The position numbers were made by a program, and so were the translations under genes. From NCBI RefSeq assembly GCF_024436375.1, contig NZ_JAFMZM010000001.1, positions 930,001 through 994,000 on the forward strand: 64,000 nucleotides of DNA, written 5' to 3'. Under the pieces are notes generated by a model, which saw only the letters and a program-made list of their open reading frames with translations, had not been told where the DNA came from and did not search any database. Positions 56,118 to 64,000 of the stretch are shown here, in pieces; positions within the stretch are counted from its first letter, which is position 1; every line of letters starts with the position of its first letter. The stretch comes from Nocardioides astragali. Lineage in GTDB: Bacteria; Actinomycetota; Actinomycetes; Propionibacteriales; Nocardioidaceae.

Positions 56118-57071
56118 ATGACTACGGCGGGACAAGAGAGCACGCCAACGGACGCGACGACGAAGCCTCGCGCGTTTCATGTCGGGCTAATGCGTCGAAC
56201 CGGATCCACGTTCGAGTACAAGTCCGCTGCTGTCATCGGGTTGTCTCCCGACGGTGGCGTCTTCATTGCGCCGATGCAGCATGGGCCGTGGCGCTACGGC
56301 CTGTTGGAGGGCAACCTTTCGGCATTGCCGAGCAGTGCGGAAACCCCGCTTAAGCCAAAATTGCACTACCACCGATCGGGATTAGTCTACGCAACGCTGG
56401 CCGGGCAGGAATTGGAGCGCAAGAGCCTTAAACTCACACCGCTTCCGCGATTGCGCCACTCCCAGATCTTTTCTTTGCATTGCGTTCGGACATGGGAGTT
56501 GCCGACTAGGACCAAGTCGCTCAAGCTCGGGGACCAGATCACGTCGGTCACGAGATGGCCCGACGTAGCGGTCTGGACGGTGTTCGTGTTGCAGGCATCC
56601 CCGAAGTTGCGAGATCAGCTATTGATCCCGGGAGTTCCCTCCGTCGGCATGCTCGCCGGAGACAACCACACGCACGCCGTTGTTTCACTGTCTGCCTACG
56701 GGCGCGAGGCCATCTTGTTGATCACCGTGAGAAGCCATGACGGGTGGGTTGGGCTACCGGCAGTCGGCGGGACGACGGTCGCAGCACTCTCATGGCATGC
56801 CGGAGAGCCGACAAACCGCGAGGTTAGCTTCGGGTTGTGGAGTAGCCAACTGCGCAACCCGATGATCAAGTGGGAGGAATCGCTGCCAGCCAGTCTGACC
56901 CCGACGCAAACCACGAGCGTGAAGCGTCTGGAAGATGACGTCGACCGAATGGCCGACTTCACGGTGCCAGACGGTGGGCACCGATCACGCCCCCCGGTAC
57001 ACGGCTATAACGACTTCGCAGACACACCCTTCGCGAGGCCGTACTCCGAACAGGAGCCACCGGAGGTCTAG
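56118..57071 (+). CDS. Hypothetical protein (orphan)
   Basis: A 317-residue soluble protein that I do not recognise. The sequence is beta-rich (AVIGLSPDGGVFIAPMQHG; HYHRSGLVYATLAGQELE; WTVFVLQASPKLRDQL; VVSLSAYGREAILLITVRS) with a disordered Pro-rich C-terminus (PPVHGYNDFADTPFARPYSE). No signal peptide or membrane helix. It stands alone; the 357 bases downstream (57072-57428) show no supportable gene. Codon use is less GC-rich than in the core. Confidence 0.55.
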   Translation: MTTAGQESTPTDATTKPRAFHVGLMRRTGSTFEYKSAAVIGLSPDGGVFIAPMQHGPWRYGLLEGNLSALPSSAETPLKPKLHYHRSGLVYATLAGQELERKSLKLTPLPRLRHSQIFSLHCVRTWELPTRTKSLKLGDQITSVTRWPDVAVWTVFVLQASPKLRDQLLIPGVPSVGMLAGDNHTHAVVSLSAYGREAILLITVRSHDGWVGLPAVGGTTVAALSWHAGEPTNREVSFGLWSSQLRNPMIKWEESLPASLTPTQTTSVKRLEDDVDRMADFTVPDGGHRSRPPVHGYNDFADTPFARPYSEQEPPEV

Positions 57072-57428
57072 CAGGGCGCGTTCTGGTCACCGGTAGTAGC
57101 CGATCGAGGCTGCGTCCTTCCGCCGCGTAGCGTCGCATCAGCCTGCTGGAAATGGGGGACCTCAACCTCCCATCGCGAACCCCCAACACCTCGATGTGCA
57201 CCGTTGCCGCGTTGCCCGCAGCCGTCTCGGCACCCAAGCGAAGGCGCCAAACGGGGTGCGCGTCGCGCGAGGCGGACTGCGACCTAGCGTCGTCTCGAAC
57301 CGCCTCATCTGGCGATCCTGGCTTGCTGTGCAAGTCCGGGAACCACCGTGCTTTGCCCGCGTGACCTTGCGTGGAACGATGCAGAGCCCAGTCAACATCG
57401 ACGGGTGCTCACGGGAGCCGGAGGCGTG

Positions 57429-58865
57429 ATGGAGCGGGTCAAACACATAGTCGTCTTGATGCTGGAGAATCGTTCGTTTGACCACATGCTGGGGCACCTG
57501 GCTCATAACGGCCTGGATCCCATCGCGGAGTCTCATCAGAATGAGCTGGTGGTTAGAGGCCACCAATTGCCGCCATTCAAGTCACATGCGCTGAAAGGCG
57601 GTGCAGACATCACGGTCGACCCGGCGCACTCGCACCGGGAAGTCACGCGGCAACTAACTGGCAAGGTCGGAGATCTGGTCCATGACCAGATCGACATGAG
57701 CGGCTTCGTACAGAGTTACTACAAGGGCATGAAGAGCACCTATGACCGCCTGAACGTGCCGTTGTACATTGACGACGTAGCCGAGATCATGGGCTATCAG
57801 ACTGCCAATACGGTTCCTGTCCTGAGTCGCATGGCCAAGCAGTTCACTACCTGCACCCGGTGGTTCTCATCCGTTCCCGGAGAGACCTTTCCTAATCGGC
57901 TGTTCGCCCACGGCGCCCAGTCCGCCGGGCGAGTAAGCAGGCTCCGGGGACGCCAGGGACTGCAGTACGAGCATTCCACGACCTTCAGCACGCTGAGTAA
58001 GCACAGAATCCCATGGGCTGTATACGCAGGCGACGTTCCCCAAGCCGCGGTGTACGCCGACCTCAACGACGCCTTCAAGAACCGCTTCAACCGACTCTCG
58101 GAGTTCTTCGACGACGTGCGACAGAACAGGTTGCCCGCTTACAGTTTCCTTGAGCCCAGGCACTTCGTCGGATGCGACAGCCAGCACCCGCCGCACGGCG
58201 TGGGACCCGGCGAACAATTGCTAGCGCGGGTGTACACGGCGCTCGTGAGCAACCGCCGAGTATGGGAGTCGGTGCTGTTCCTCGTCGTCTGGGACGAGCA
58301 CGGCGGCTTCTTCGACCGAGAGAAGCCACCGCTAACCACACCCCCGATTCCAGGCCAACAAGCAGCCGATGCGACGTTCGGGTTCGACATCTTGGGGGTA
58401 CGTGTACCAGCCGTAGTCGTCTCCCCGTTCGTGGAGGCCGGGTCCGTGTCCCCCACTGTCTTCGACCATTCCTGCATCGTCAGAACCGTCTTCGACGCGT
58501 TCGATATCCCTGGGCACCTGACCGAGCGTGACAAGCACGCAGCAAGTCTGCTGCCACTACTCACCCGAGAGTCACCTCGAGATCCGCCTTCACCTGCCAG
58601 ACGATCACTAGTTGTCCAAGGCGACGCCGATACCATCGACGGAACTCCTCCTGTCGTCGTCTTGGACGACTTTCAGCAGTCACTTATCGAACTCGCGCAT
58701 TCGTACGACGAAAGACGTTCAGCCGCCCCTACGCGGGCCCTTGCGGCGCCAGGCATGGCGCCGGGGATCGCGCTCGAGCGTTTAGTCGGCAACTTCCAGC
58801 GCGACCACCTCGGAAGCGCTGCTCGGCGCCGCGAAGAGGACGAACTCTGGGTCGCCAGTCGGTAG
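57429..58865 (+). CDS. Phospholipase C/AcpA-family phosphoesterase
   Basis: A 478-residue phosphoesterase of the non-specific phospholipase C/acid phosphatase AcpA family. Motifs in order: ENRSFDHMLG (residues 13-22), NRLFAHGAQSAG, VWDEHGGFFD and DHSCIVRTVFDAFD, with VRVPAVVVSPF between, supplying the metal and catalytic residues. Most relatives have a Tat signal peptide; this one starts directly with MERVKHIVVLMLENRS, so it seems cytosolic. The ATG at 57429 is favoured by the GGAG upstream; longer starts add no hydrophobic signal. The 349 bases after it (58866-59214) hold nothing I can support. Confidence 0.85.
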   Translation: MERVKHIVVLMLENRSFDHMLGHLAHNGLDPIAESHQNELVVRGHQLPPFKSHALKGGADITVDPAHSHREVTRQLTGKVGDLVHDQIDMSGFVQSYYKGMKSTYDRLNVPLYIDDVAEIMGYQTANTVPVLSRMAKQFTTCTRWFSSVPGETFPNRLFAHGAQSAGRVSRLRGRQGLQYEHSTTFSTLSKHRIPWAVYAGDVPQAAVYADLNDAFKNRFNRLSEFFDDVRQNRLPAYSFLEPRHFVGCDSQHPPHGVGPGEQLLARVYTALVSNRRVWESVLFLVVWDEHGGFFDREKPPLTTPPIPGQQAADATFGFDILGVRVPAVVVSPFVEAGSVSPTVFDHSCIVRTVFDAFDIPGHLTERDKHAASLLPLLTRESPRDPPSPARRSLVVQGDADTIDGTPPVVVLDDFQQSLIELAHSYDERRSAAPTRALAAPGMAPGIALERLVGNFQRDHLGSAARRREEDELWVASR

Positions 58866-59244
58866 GGCCACGATACGTGAGCGCGTTGCCAGACAGGAAG
58901 TTCCATAGCGGGGCTTCTATAGAACTTGTGCACGCCGACCCGAATCAAGGCACGCTTCTGATAAGGCTGAAACTGCGGTGGGTGGCGAGAGCGTGGCGAC
59001 CCGGGAACCAGCGAGGGTGAGGGCTGGCGGCCCTGCGAGAGTGCGGCCGACCCAGTTCTCCGCCCCATAGCGTTTGCTATGGAGTCAAACTCGCCACCCC
59101 ATGCGCGACTACCAGTGCCGCACGGAAGTTGATGGCTTGCGGGGCCGTCTGTCGGCAGGCCCAAGGTGCTAGGCATCCACAATTGGTAGCCAGCACGCGT
59201 TCGGTCGTGCAATCGTGTTTACCCCAGACCCGGCGAGGTGCGCA

Positions 59245-59808
59245 ATGTCCCCATCTTTCGTCACAGTTGTCTACCCGCTGCTACTGGCCGGGATAACGTG
59301 GACCATGGAGGGTGGATTTCTCTTTGGTTGCCTGCTCTTGGCGTTCCTCCTGGTCCTGGCTCAAGTCATCGTGGCCACGATCGAGGCCCTAAAGGCGAAA
59401 GCGGCTGCCGCGAAGGTAGCCGTGGACGAACTCAAAGACGCCGCAGCCAAGGTCAAGTCCGCTGCCGAAGGCGTTGAGCATGCAGCGGGAAAGAATATGG
59501 AAGCGGCGAAGGTGGGCCTCGATGCGGCAACTGCCCATAGGAACCTGAACGACACTAGTGACAACGCCAGGGTCGAAGAGGAGGCCAAAGAAGCCAAGAC
59601 CACGGCTGACCACGCAAGCAAGGCGGCGGCCGACGCGAAGGAGAAGGCTGACGAGGCCGCGAAGACCGCACAAGAAAAGGCCGACGCCACATTGTTCGGA
59701 GCTGTGCAGAGCGTGACGGTCAAGTTGCCGCTAGTAGGCGGCGCACTTATTTTCGTCCTGCTGGGTGGACTTGGCGCCGGTCTCATCAAGTTCGCCGTCG
59801 GTGGCTGA
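59245..59808 (+). CDS. Membrane-anchored Ala/Lys-rich coiled-coil protein
   Basis: A 187-residue protein with one or two N-terminal hydrophobic segments (residues 5-45), a long Ala/Lys/Glu/Asp-rich heptad region (about 48-150: LKAKAAAAKVAVDELKDAAA, later TTADHASKAAADAKEKADE) predicted as coiled coil, and a C-terminal hydrophobic hairpin (about 160-183, with GGALIFVLLGGLGAGLI). It could be a scaffold or tether with both ends in the membrane. The ATG at 59245 is preferred because GAGGTG lies six bases before it; a GTG ten codons upstream is possible. Family unknown. Confidence 0.6.
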   Translation: MSPSFVTVVYPLLLAGITWTMEGGFLFGCLLLAFLLVLAQVIVATIEALKAKAAAAKVAVDELKDAAAKVKSAAEGVEHAAGKNMEAAKVGLDAATAHRNLNDTSDNARVEEEAKEAKTTADHASKAAADAKEKADEAAKTAQEKADATLFGAVQSVTVKLPLVGGALIFVLLGGLGAGLIKFAVGG

Positions 59809-59866
59809 CAGACCAACGACCCTCACCGGTTAGGGCATACCGCCGCTATAGCCCGTCCCCTCGGCA

Positions 59867-60478
59867 CTAACGGGGCAGTACCGGCAATGCTCTCGCTCGC
59901 GCTCGTTGCTCTGCACGGCGGAAACTCAGCTCCTGCCGGAAGGGCGAGCGCGCGTTCTGGTCAAGGTTCAGCGGAAGGATCAACGACTCGATGAGCCGAG
60001 TCTCGAGAAGCCACGGTGTGGGTGTCGTGACCCAGCAAACGCGTGCGTGTCTCCCCATCCACTCGGAAAGCGTTGCTTCTCCGTCCGCGAATGTCAGTCT
60101 TTGGCCCGACCCAACACGCCGCAGCGCGATGCCGATCTCGTCGGCCAAGAGTGAACCCAACGTCAGGCGCAAGGTCGAACCGGCCGCATTTCCCCGGTAG
60201 TGATACCTGATCCGGTTCCGAATGCTCTGCCGACTCGGTCTGACTCCATTCTGGCTCGGCGCCTTCGGCGAAATACCGACGTACAACAGCACCCCATCAT
60301 TGGTGGTGTGACACCCCTGCAAGGGAACACCCGGCGGCGGTTCGTCGAAGTACCAGGCGTAGACGCCGGGCTCCGCGGGGACTGGTGAAGGGCGTGTGAG
60401 GACTTCTCCACGCGTCCACACAGTAACGGGGCTCAGCAGGCGACTGTTGCTGTCTACGAGGTCGAAAGGTTCCACCAC
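59867..60478 (-). CDS. GIY-YIG-like nuclease family protein
   Basis: A 203-residue protein resembling single-domain GIY-YIG proteins: PGVYAWYF near 36-43 (the first motif), LLYVGIS about 64-70 (the second), then RNRIRYHYRGNAAGSTLRLT, LSEWMGRHARVCWV, LLETRLIESLILPLNLDQN and an Arg-rich end. The Tyr, Arg and Glu expected at the catalytic site are present. The family is often annotated as hypothetical and its substrate is unknown. GTG start; divergent from the small HTH gene across 73 bases. Confidence 0.72.
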   Translation of the reverse strand: MVEPFDLVDSNSRLLSPVTVWTRGEVLTRPSPVPAEPGVYAWYFDEPPPGVPLQGCHTTNDGVLLYVGISPKAPSQNGVRPSRQSIRNRIRYHYRGNAAGSTLRLTLGSLLADEIGIALRRVGSGQRLTFADGEATLSEWMGRHARVCWVTTPTPWLLETRLIESLILPLNLDQNARSPFRQELSFRRAEQRARARALPVLPR

Positions 60479-60551
60479 GCAAACAGTCTGTCAGCCGAGG
60501 TTTGCGGTGTGCAGGTGCATGGTCGCGCCCATTGGGGTTAGCGTCAGCTGT

Positions 60552-60716
60552 ATGCCAAACACGGTGACCCCAAGCGAACTGAGCAGGGAACTCGGCGTCG
60601 CCGCTCGCGCGATCCGGCAGTGGATGCGGGAGCAGGGATGGCAAAGCGTCCCTTACAGCCGCTGGCACCTGACGCCTGAGCAAGCTGCCGCGGTTCGTTC
60701 GCGCTTTCAGTCCTGA
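60552..60716 (+). CDS. Tiny helix-turn-helix protein
   Basis: A 54-residue protein. TPSELSRELGVAARAIRQWM is a clear HTH of the excisionase/MerR or Lsr2-tail type, followed by a short wing (GWQSVPYSRWHLTPEQAAAV). Small proteins of this kind act as excisionases or nucleoid-associated regulators. It lies 29 bases before the frameshifted DUF429 gene on the same strand. Confidence 0.6.
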   Translation: MPNTVTPSELSRELGVAARAIRQWMREQGWQSVPYSRWHLTPEQAAAVRSRFQS

Positions 60717-60745
60717 GATGCCTGTGCACGAAGAGGCTAAAGCCT

Positions 60746-61502
60746 ATGCATGACGTGACCTGGGGCCTCGACGTCTCAACGAATCGAGTCAAGACGGCTG
60801 CTGTCGCCCTCGACTGGTCGACTCCCGGCGAGGCACGTGTCGTCGACGTGCTTCGTCCACCGTGCAGCCGAGATTGCACCGCTGATCTCAGTCAACAGGG
60901 AGAGCAGGTGGGCCGTCGACGTCCCCTTCGGGTGGCCGGACCTGTTCGTTGCCTTGATGAGGGACCGCCACGACGGACCTCTGCCGGCCGAGGCCGTGCC
61001 CGCAGCAGCAGCGGGTTGGGAGAATTGGCGGACTCGGCAGATCGCACAACGACTCACAGACCGGTTTCTTACCGACGACCCGCGGATCAAGACCCGCCCA
61101 CTACCTGCGTCATTTCAGATGCTCGGCGCGACGGCCGCGATGTGGGTGTTGGTCGAAGCACAGCTGGTCTCTCTCGGGGTCCAGATCGACCGCGCGGGTC
61201 TCCAGGGCACGGTATGCGAAACCTATCCGTCGGCGGCTCTATCGGCTTGGGGCTTCGGGCGGGCGAAGCAGACGTGGCCTCAGTTGCAAACCAACTTTCC
61301 GTTCCTCACCGCCGACGACCACCTGTACAGCCAGTTCGTCAGCGACGACGTTTGCGACGCCCTCGTATGTGCACTTGTTGCCCGGGCCCGCGACCTCGAA
61401 CTCACCATCGGTCCGCCTGAGGACGAGCTCGCAGCCGGCCGGCGAGTGGGTTGGATCCACGTAAGCTGCGAACCAAGTTCGGCGCTGGCCGCCATAGTCT
61501 GA
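60746..61502 (+). pseudogene. Frameshifted DUF429 predicted nuclease
   Basis: The family start WGLDVSTNRVKTAAVALDW and ARVVDV lies in one frame (from the ATG at 60746), whereas the rest (VHRAAEIAPLIS, WAVDVPFGWPDLFVALMR, PSAALSAWGFG, DDVCDALVCALVARA) is in the next frame up to 61502. The frames change around 60850-60865, so one base has been lost or gained. Joined, the product would be about 250 residues, a normal DUF429 length (RNase H-like fold). Either a decayed gene or a sequencing error; no slippery run is obvious. Confidence 0.75.
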
Positions 61503-61820
61503 CTCGTCATCCGCGGTCCGGTCTCCCGGGACGGGTCTAGCCCTCCGCGCCTTGGCGAGGTGCGTCTATCCGCCGCTTGTGGGACGTCCGCAATGCCGAG
61601 TTCAGCGCGCCTCCGGATTTCCGGACCCAGGCGCCCGGATCCAGGCGTTCTTTCGGTTGCTCGATGATCGCTCGATCCGCATTGGCCAGCACAGAAGGTC
61701 GGGCGACCAACTCGAGCGAACGGCCTGTTCGTGTTCACCTGCTCCGCGATCCATGCCGGAATGTCGCGCACTCGGCGTCTCCGCGCCGGCTTGCCCGGCC
61801 ATAGACCCAGTCGAACCAGC
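61503..61820. other. Gap without a supportable gene
   Basis: About 320 bases between the DUF429 remnant and the TetR stop. Open frames on both strands lack motifs and ribosome sites. I see no hairpin of note. Confidence 0.4.
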
Positions 61821-62432
61821 TCACCCGGGTTGACCGTCGAGGTGCTTCTCGGCCAGCGAGCTGACAGCCGCAGCAAGGTCAGCGACGGCGGCACCCACAT
61901 CTTTGGTGCCATCGGTGTCGCCGAGGGGCAGATCCAGGCGCAACCCGACGAAGGCGGCGTCGAGCAGGATCGAGATCCTGAGCGCCGCGGGGCCATCGAG
62001 ACCCGATCTCGTGAGGTGGTCGACGACGGCCGAGCGCCACTCGTTGTTCATCTCACGAACGACGCTCGCATAGGGCTCCTGGCCGAACAGGCGCAGCGCT
62101 GCTGCCTCCACGTACAAGCGATGGCATCCGTCGACTGCCGGATGCGAGACCGCAGCCCAGAGATCACGAACGGCCGCCCGCGGGTCCTCGGACCCAGGAA
62201 GGCGCGAGACATAGTCCGTTGCCCTGGCATTGGACGTCCGCAGAACCTCGGCAACGAGCGAGTCCTTGTTCCCGAATCGGTAGATGAGCATTCGGTCGCT
62301 AGTGCCCAGTGCGGCCGCCAGCGGCCTGAGGCTCAGGCCAATCAGGCCGTGCCTAATCACGTAGTCGGTGGCTGCGTCGGCCCACTCCTGGGGGGAACCC
62401 GGCGCATTCGCGGCTGCATTGGCTGACGGCAT
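61821..62432 (-). CDS. TetR family regulator of SMR transporter
   Basis: A 203-residue repressor. The HTH is at about residues 12-60 (AATDYVIRHGLIGLSLRPLA, then SDRMLIYRFGNKDSLVAEVL); the ligand domain follows, with HRLYVEAAALRLFG. The ATG at 62432 is chosen because an upstream ATG would place the start within the operator. It is divergent from the SMR gene, and two palindromes sit between; repression of both is expected, released by a transported compound. Confidence 0.87.
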   Translation of the reverse strand: MPSANAAANAPGSPQEWADAATDYVIRHGLIGLSLRPLAAALGTSDRMLIYRFGNKDSLVAEVLRTSNARATDYVSRLPGSEDPRAAVRDLWAAVSHPAVDGCHRLYVEAAALRLFGQEPYASVVREMNNEWRSAVVDHLTRSGLDGPAALRISILLDAAFVGLRLDLPLGDTDGTKDVGAAVADLAAAVSSLAEKHLDGQPG

Positions 62433-62441
62433 GACAACGAC

Positions 62442-62481
62442 TGTAGCAGTCGCTACACTGCGTTGTAGCAAGTGCTACAAC
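62442..62481. promoter_or_regulatory. Two TetR operators between divergent genes
   Basis: Operator 1 is TGTAGC-AGTC-GCTACA (62442-62457). Operator 2 is GTTGTAGCA-AG-TGCTACAAC (62462-62481), perfect with 9-base arms. Both share the TGTAGC half-site and occupy most of the space between the TetR start (62432) and the SMR start, so they must overlap both promoters. Confidence 0.82.
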
Positions 62482-62500
62482 GCGACAGGAAGGCATGACA

Positions 62501-62827
62501 ATGTGGGGCGCAATGGGATTGCTGGCGCTAGCCATCGGAACCGAAGTGGCTGCAACCGCAAGCCTTCCTCGCACTGAGGGTTTCCGCAGTCCGGGTTGGA
62601 GCGTCCTTGTGGTCTTGGGCTACGCCTCCTCGATCTGGCTCCTATCGCTCGTCGTGCGCGACATCCCCGTGTCCACGGCGTACGCCGTGTGGGCGGGGGC
62701 GGGTACCGCGCTGGTGGCCGTCGTGGGGGTGGTCTGGTTGGGCGAAGACTGGAACTGGGTCACGGTGACCTCCTTGGCGATGATCGTCATCGGGGTCGTG
62801 GCTCTCAACATGAGCGGCGCTCACTGA
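62501..62827 (+). CDS. Small multidrug resistance (SMR) transporter
   Basis: A 108-residue four-helix exporter of the EmrE/QacE/Gdx type. The membrane Glu is E12 in LALAIGTEVAATASL, and AYAVWAGAGTALVAVVG and GVVALNMS match helices III and IV. The start at 62501 is preferred because GGAAGG (62488-62493) lies seven bases before it; an ATG at 62495 is too close. It exports cations such as quaternary ammonium or guanidinium. The divergent TetR gene probably controls it. Confidence 0.9.
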   Translation: MWGAMGLLALAIGTEVAATASLPRTEGFRSPGWSVLVVLGYASSIWLLSLVVRDIPVSTAYAVWAGAGTALVAVVGVVWLGEDWNWVTVTSLAMIVIGVVALNMSGAH

Positions 62828-63356
62828 CGCCCACGGCACCCGTGGGTCACCGGCTCACGAGAACTCGATCTCGCCCACCGATCACGGCCCGTAACGCGGA
62901 CCATCGCCTCGGGGATCACACCTCGGCAGGCTTCTCAACAGGCGAGAAGCTGTACGCGTAGCGAATCCCCTTACGCGGTGATCGGCCGGGTGGTCCGAGC
63001 TACTTCAATGCTCACAGCGCGGCGATTGCTGCGTAATCGCCAGCGACGGTCCGAGGCCGCCTCGGCGTAGCGCTCCTCGTGGAACTGCCCGGAACTCGAC
63101 GAAACTTCAAGCATCGCTGCGGTTTGGGCGAGGGTCCGTTACACCTGCTTCTACGAGGCGCTTGGGAGCTTTCGCTCACGCAGCCCGAGTGTTCCTGGGC
63201 GCCTCGACCAACTCAGACGCGTGCTTCTCGTGGCGGACGATCGAGGCGGAGGTCCGCAAGCAGCTCACCCGCGCTGATGTGCGTATGTTCTCGGTGTGCG
63301 TCACTTCGCCGCTTGTCGGCGCGTATCCGAGTTACCGGATCTGGCACCCCTCTGTG
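62828..63356. other. Gap with one hairpin, no supportable gene
   Basis: About 530 bases between the SMR gene and the IS110 transposase. A perfect dyad GCTTCTC-N7-GAGAAGC (62930-62950), without a T tract, may end SMR transcription. The right-hand part could include one end of the insertion sequence; I cannot place it because IS110 elements lack long terminal repeats. Confidence 0.4.
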
Positions 63357-64000
63357 TCAAGGAGCGGTTGGAGCGAGGGTCTTCCGGGCGGCTGGTGGTC
63401 GGCGTAGCGTCGGCTGTGCGGGTCCGGGAAGTGGCTGATCCGAAGTGTCGATGAGCGGGTGTGAGTCGACCGCGCTGGATTGAAGTGTCGCCCCGCAGTG
63501 CCCTCCCGGACCCGCGTCATGGGGCTGTTGAGTGCGTTCGGCGTCGGCGACGAGTTGGCGGTAGACGACGTCGGACAGGCGTCGTTTGAGGCACCGCAAC
63601 GCCTCCATCGGGGTCTTGCCGGCGGCGAGCTTGCGTCGGTAGTAGGCGCGGCCTTCGGTGTCGTGGCGGATCTGCACGATCGCTGCGACGTGAACGACGT
63701 GGTTCATCCTCCGGTTGCCCGCGCGTGAGAGTCGGTGGCGGGTCTGCTCGCCTGATGAGGCGTCGAGTGGTGCGGTGCCTGTCCAGGACGCGAACCGGTT
63801 GCGGTCGGTGAACCGGGCCACGTCGCCGACGTCGGCCAGGATCCGTGCGGCCCCGGCCGGTCCGACGCCGTAGATGTCCATCAACGTGGACCCGCGCTCG
63901 AGGACCGCGGCCTTGAGTTCGGTCTTGATCTTCTTCAGCTTGGGGTCGACCGCGAGCAGGTCGGCGATCTCCTCGGCGGCCATCCGGCGGCGGTTCTTGC
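63357..64000 (-). mobile_element. IS110-family transposase, C-terminal part (cut by window)
   Basis: About 214 residues of an IS110/IS116/IS902 transposase; the 5' end lies outside the window, since the frame stays open to 64000 through KNRRRMAAEEIADLL. The Transposase_20 domain is clear: DIYGVGPAGAARILADVG, then RFASWTGTAPLDASSGE, SRAGNRRMNHVVHVAAIVQ, and TPMEALRCLKRRLSDVVYRQL. The N-terminal RuvC-like DEDD domain is not in view. The final 40 residues are an Arg/Pro-rich tail. IS110 elements move with a bridge RNA made from an untranslated end. Confidence 0.9.

Noticed and set aside
58673..59212. A 179-residue minus-strand open frame
   Set aside because: It overlaps the end of the phosphoesterase gene and has no motif or ribosome site; the gap itself shows no coding signal.
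61280..61996. A 238-residue minus-strand open frame
   Set aside because: It is antisense to conserved DUF429 sequence and overlaps the TetR C-terminus in another frame.

Overview
The window is high-GC actinobacterial chromosome, most likely from Nocardioides or a close Nocardioidaceae relative (inferred from gene content and codon use; no 16S or marker alignment was possible). Supporting signs are the mec-cysO-cysM cysteine operon, the DUF3039-helicase pair, DUF3048, DUF3152, DUF3618, a DUF222/13E12 HNH protein, GAF-ANTAR regulators and frequent GTG starts with 4-nt gene overlaps.

Core-like part, about 1-52,830. Housekeeping and metabolic genes are mixed with small regulator-target pairs. 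In order: HIT hydrolase, PAP2 enzyme, FabG-type reductase, DUF3048 lipoprotein, a TetR divergon, YqgE, DUF3039-helicase, IclR, HxlR, thioesterase, secreted trypsin-like protease, Lrp/HPPD divergon, DUF2975-XRE pair, LysE/ArgP-type divergon, lipoprotein, pncA and pncB (NAD salvage), clpS-DUF2017, a NUDIX-DUF429 fusion, mec-cysO-cysM, DUF222-HNH, and DUF3152. A surface-glycan cluster (about 26.2-33.8 kb: phosphodiesterase, flippase-like protein, methyltransferase, sugar aminotransferase, sulfotransferase, GT2, membrane glycosyltransferase) is followed by murI-MBL, a NarL/DesK two-component system, rph-rdgB, a BASS transporter and tRNA-Leu(UAG). A carbohydrate locus (40.1-45.8 kb) holds a MalT-like regulator, a GH13 glucosidase, a resolvase-fold protein lacking its serine, and a secreted GH12-like enzyme. 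Then come a nickel/cobalt transporter with a peroxiredoxin and a good Nur-box candidate, a GroES paralogue, a monooxygenase-acyltransferase fusion, and three successive GAF-ANTAR regulators.

Accessory part, about 52,870-64,000. A hairpin and the detached 3' third of a tRNA (probably tRNA-Lys) mark what looks like the left attachment site of an integrated island. Beyond it, genes are sparser, less GC-rich at third positions and mostly unrecognised: a two-gene membrane operon, an HNH-like zinc protein, an orphan protein, a phospholipase C/AcpA-type phosphoesterase without a signal peptide, a membrane coiled-coil protein, a GIY-YIG protein, a tiny HTH protein, a frameshifted DUF429 gene, a TetR-SMR efflux divergon with two clear operators, and an IS110-family transposase cut by the window edge. 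The intact tRNA and the integrase would be expected to the right, outside the window.

Functions are assigned from recognisable motifs and context only; no database search was run.
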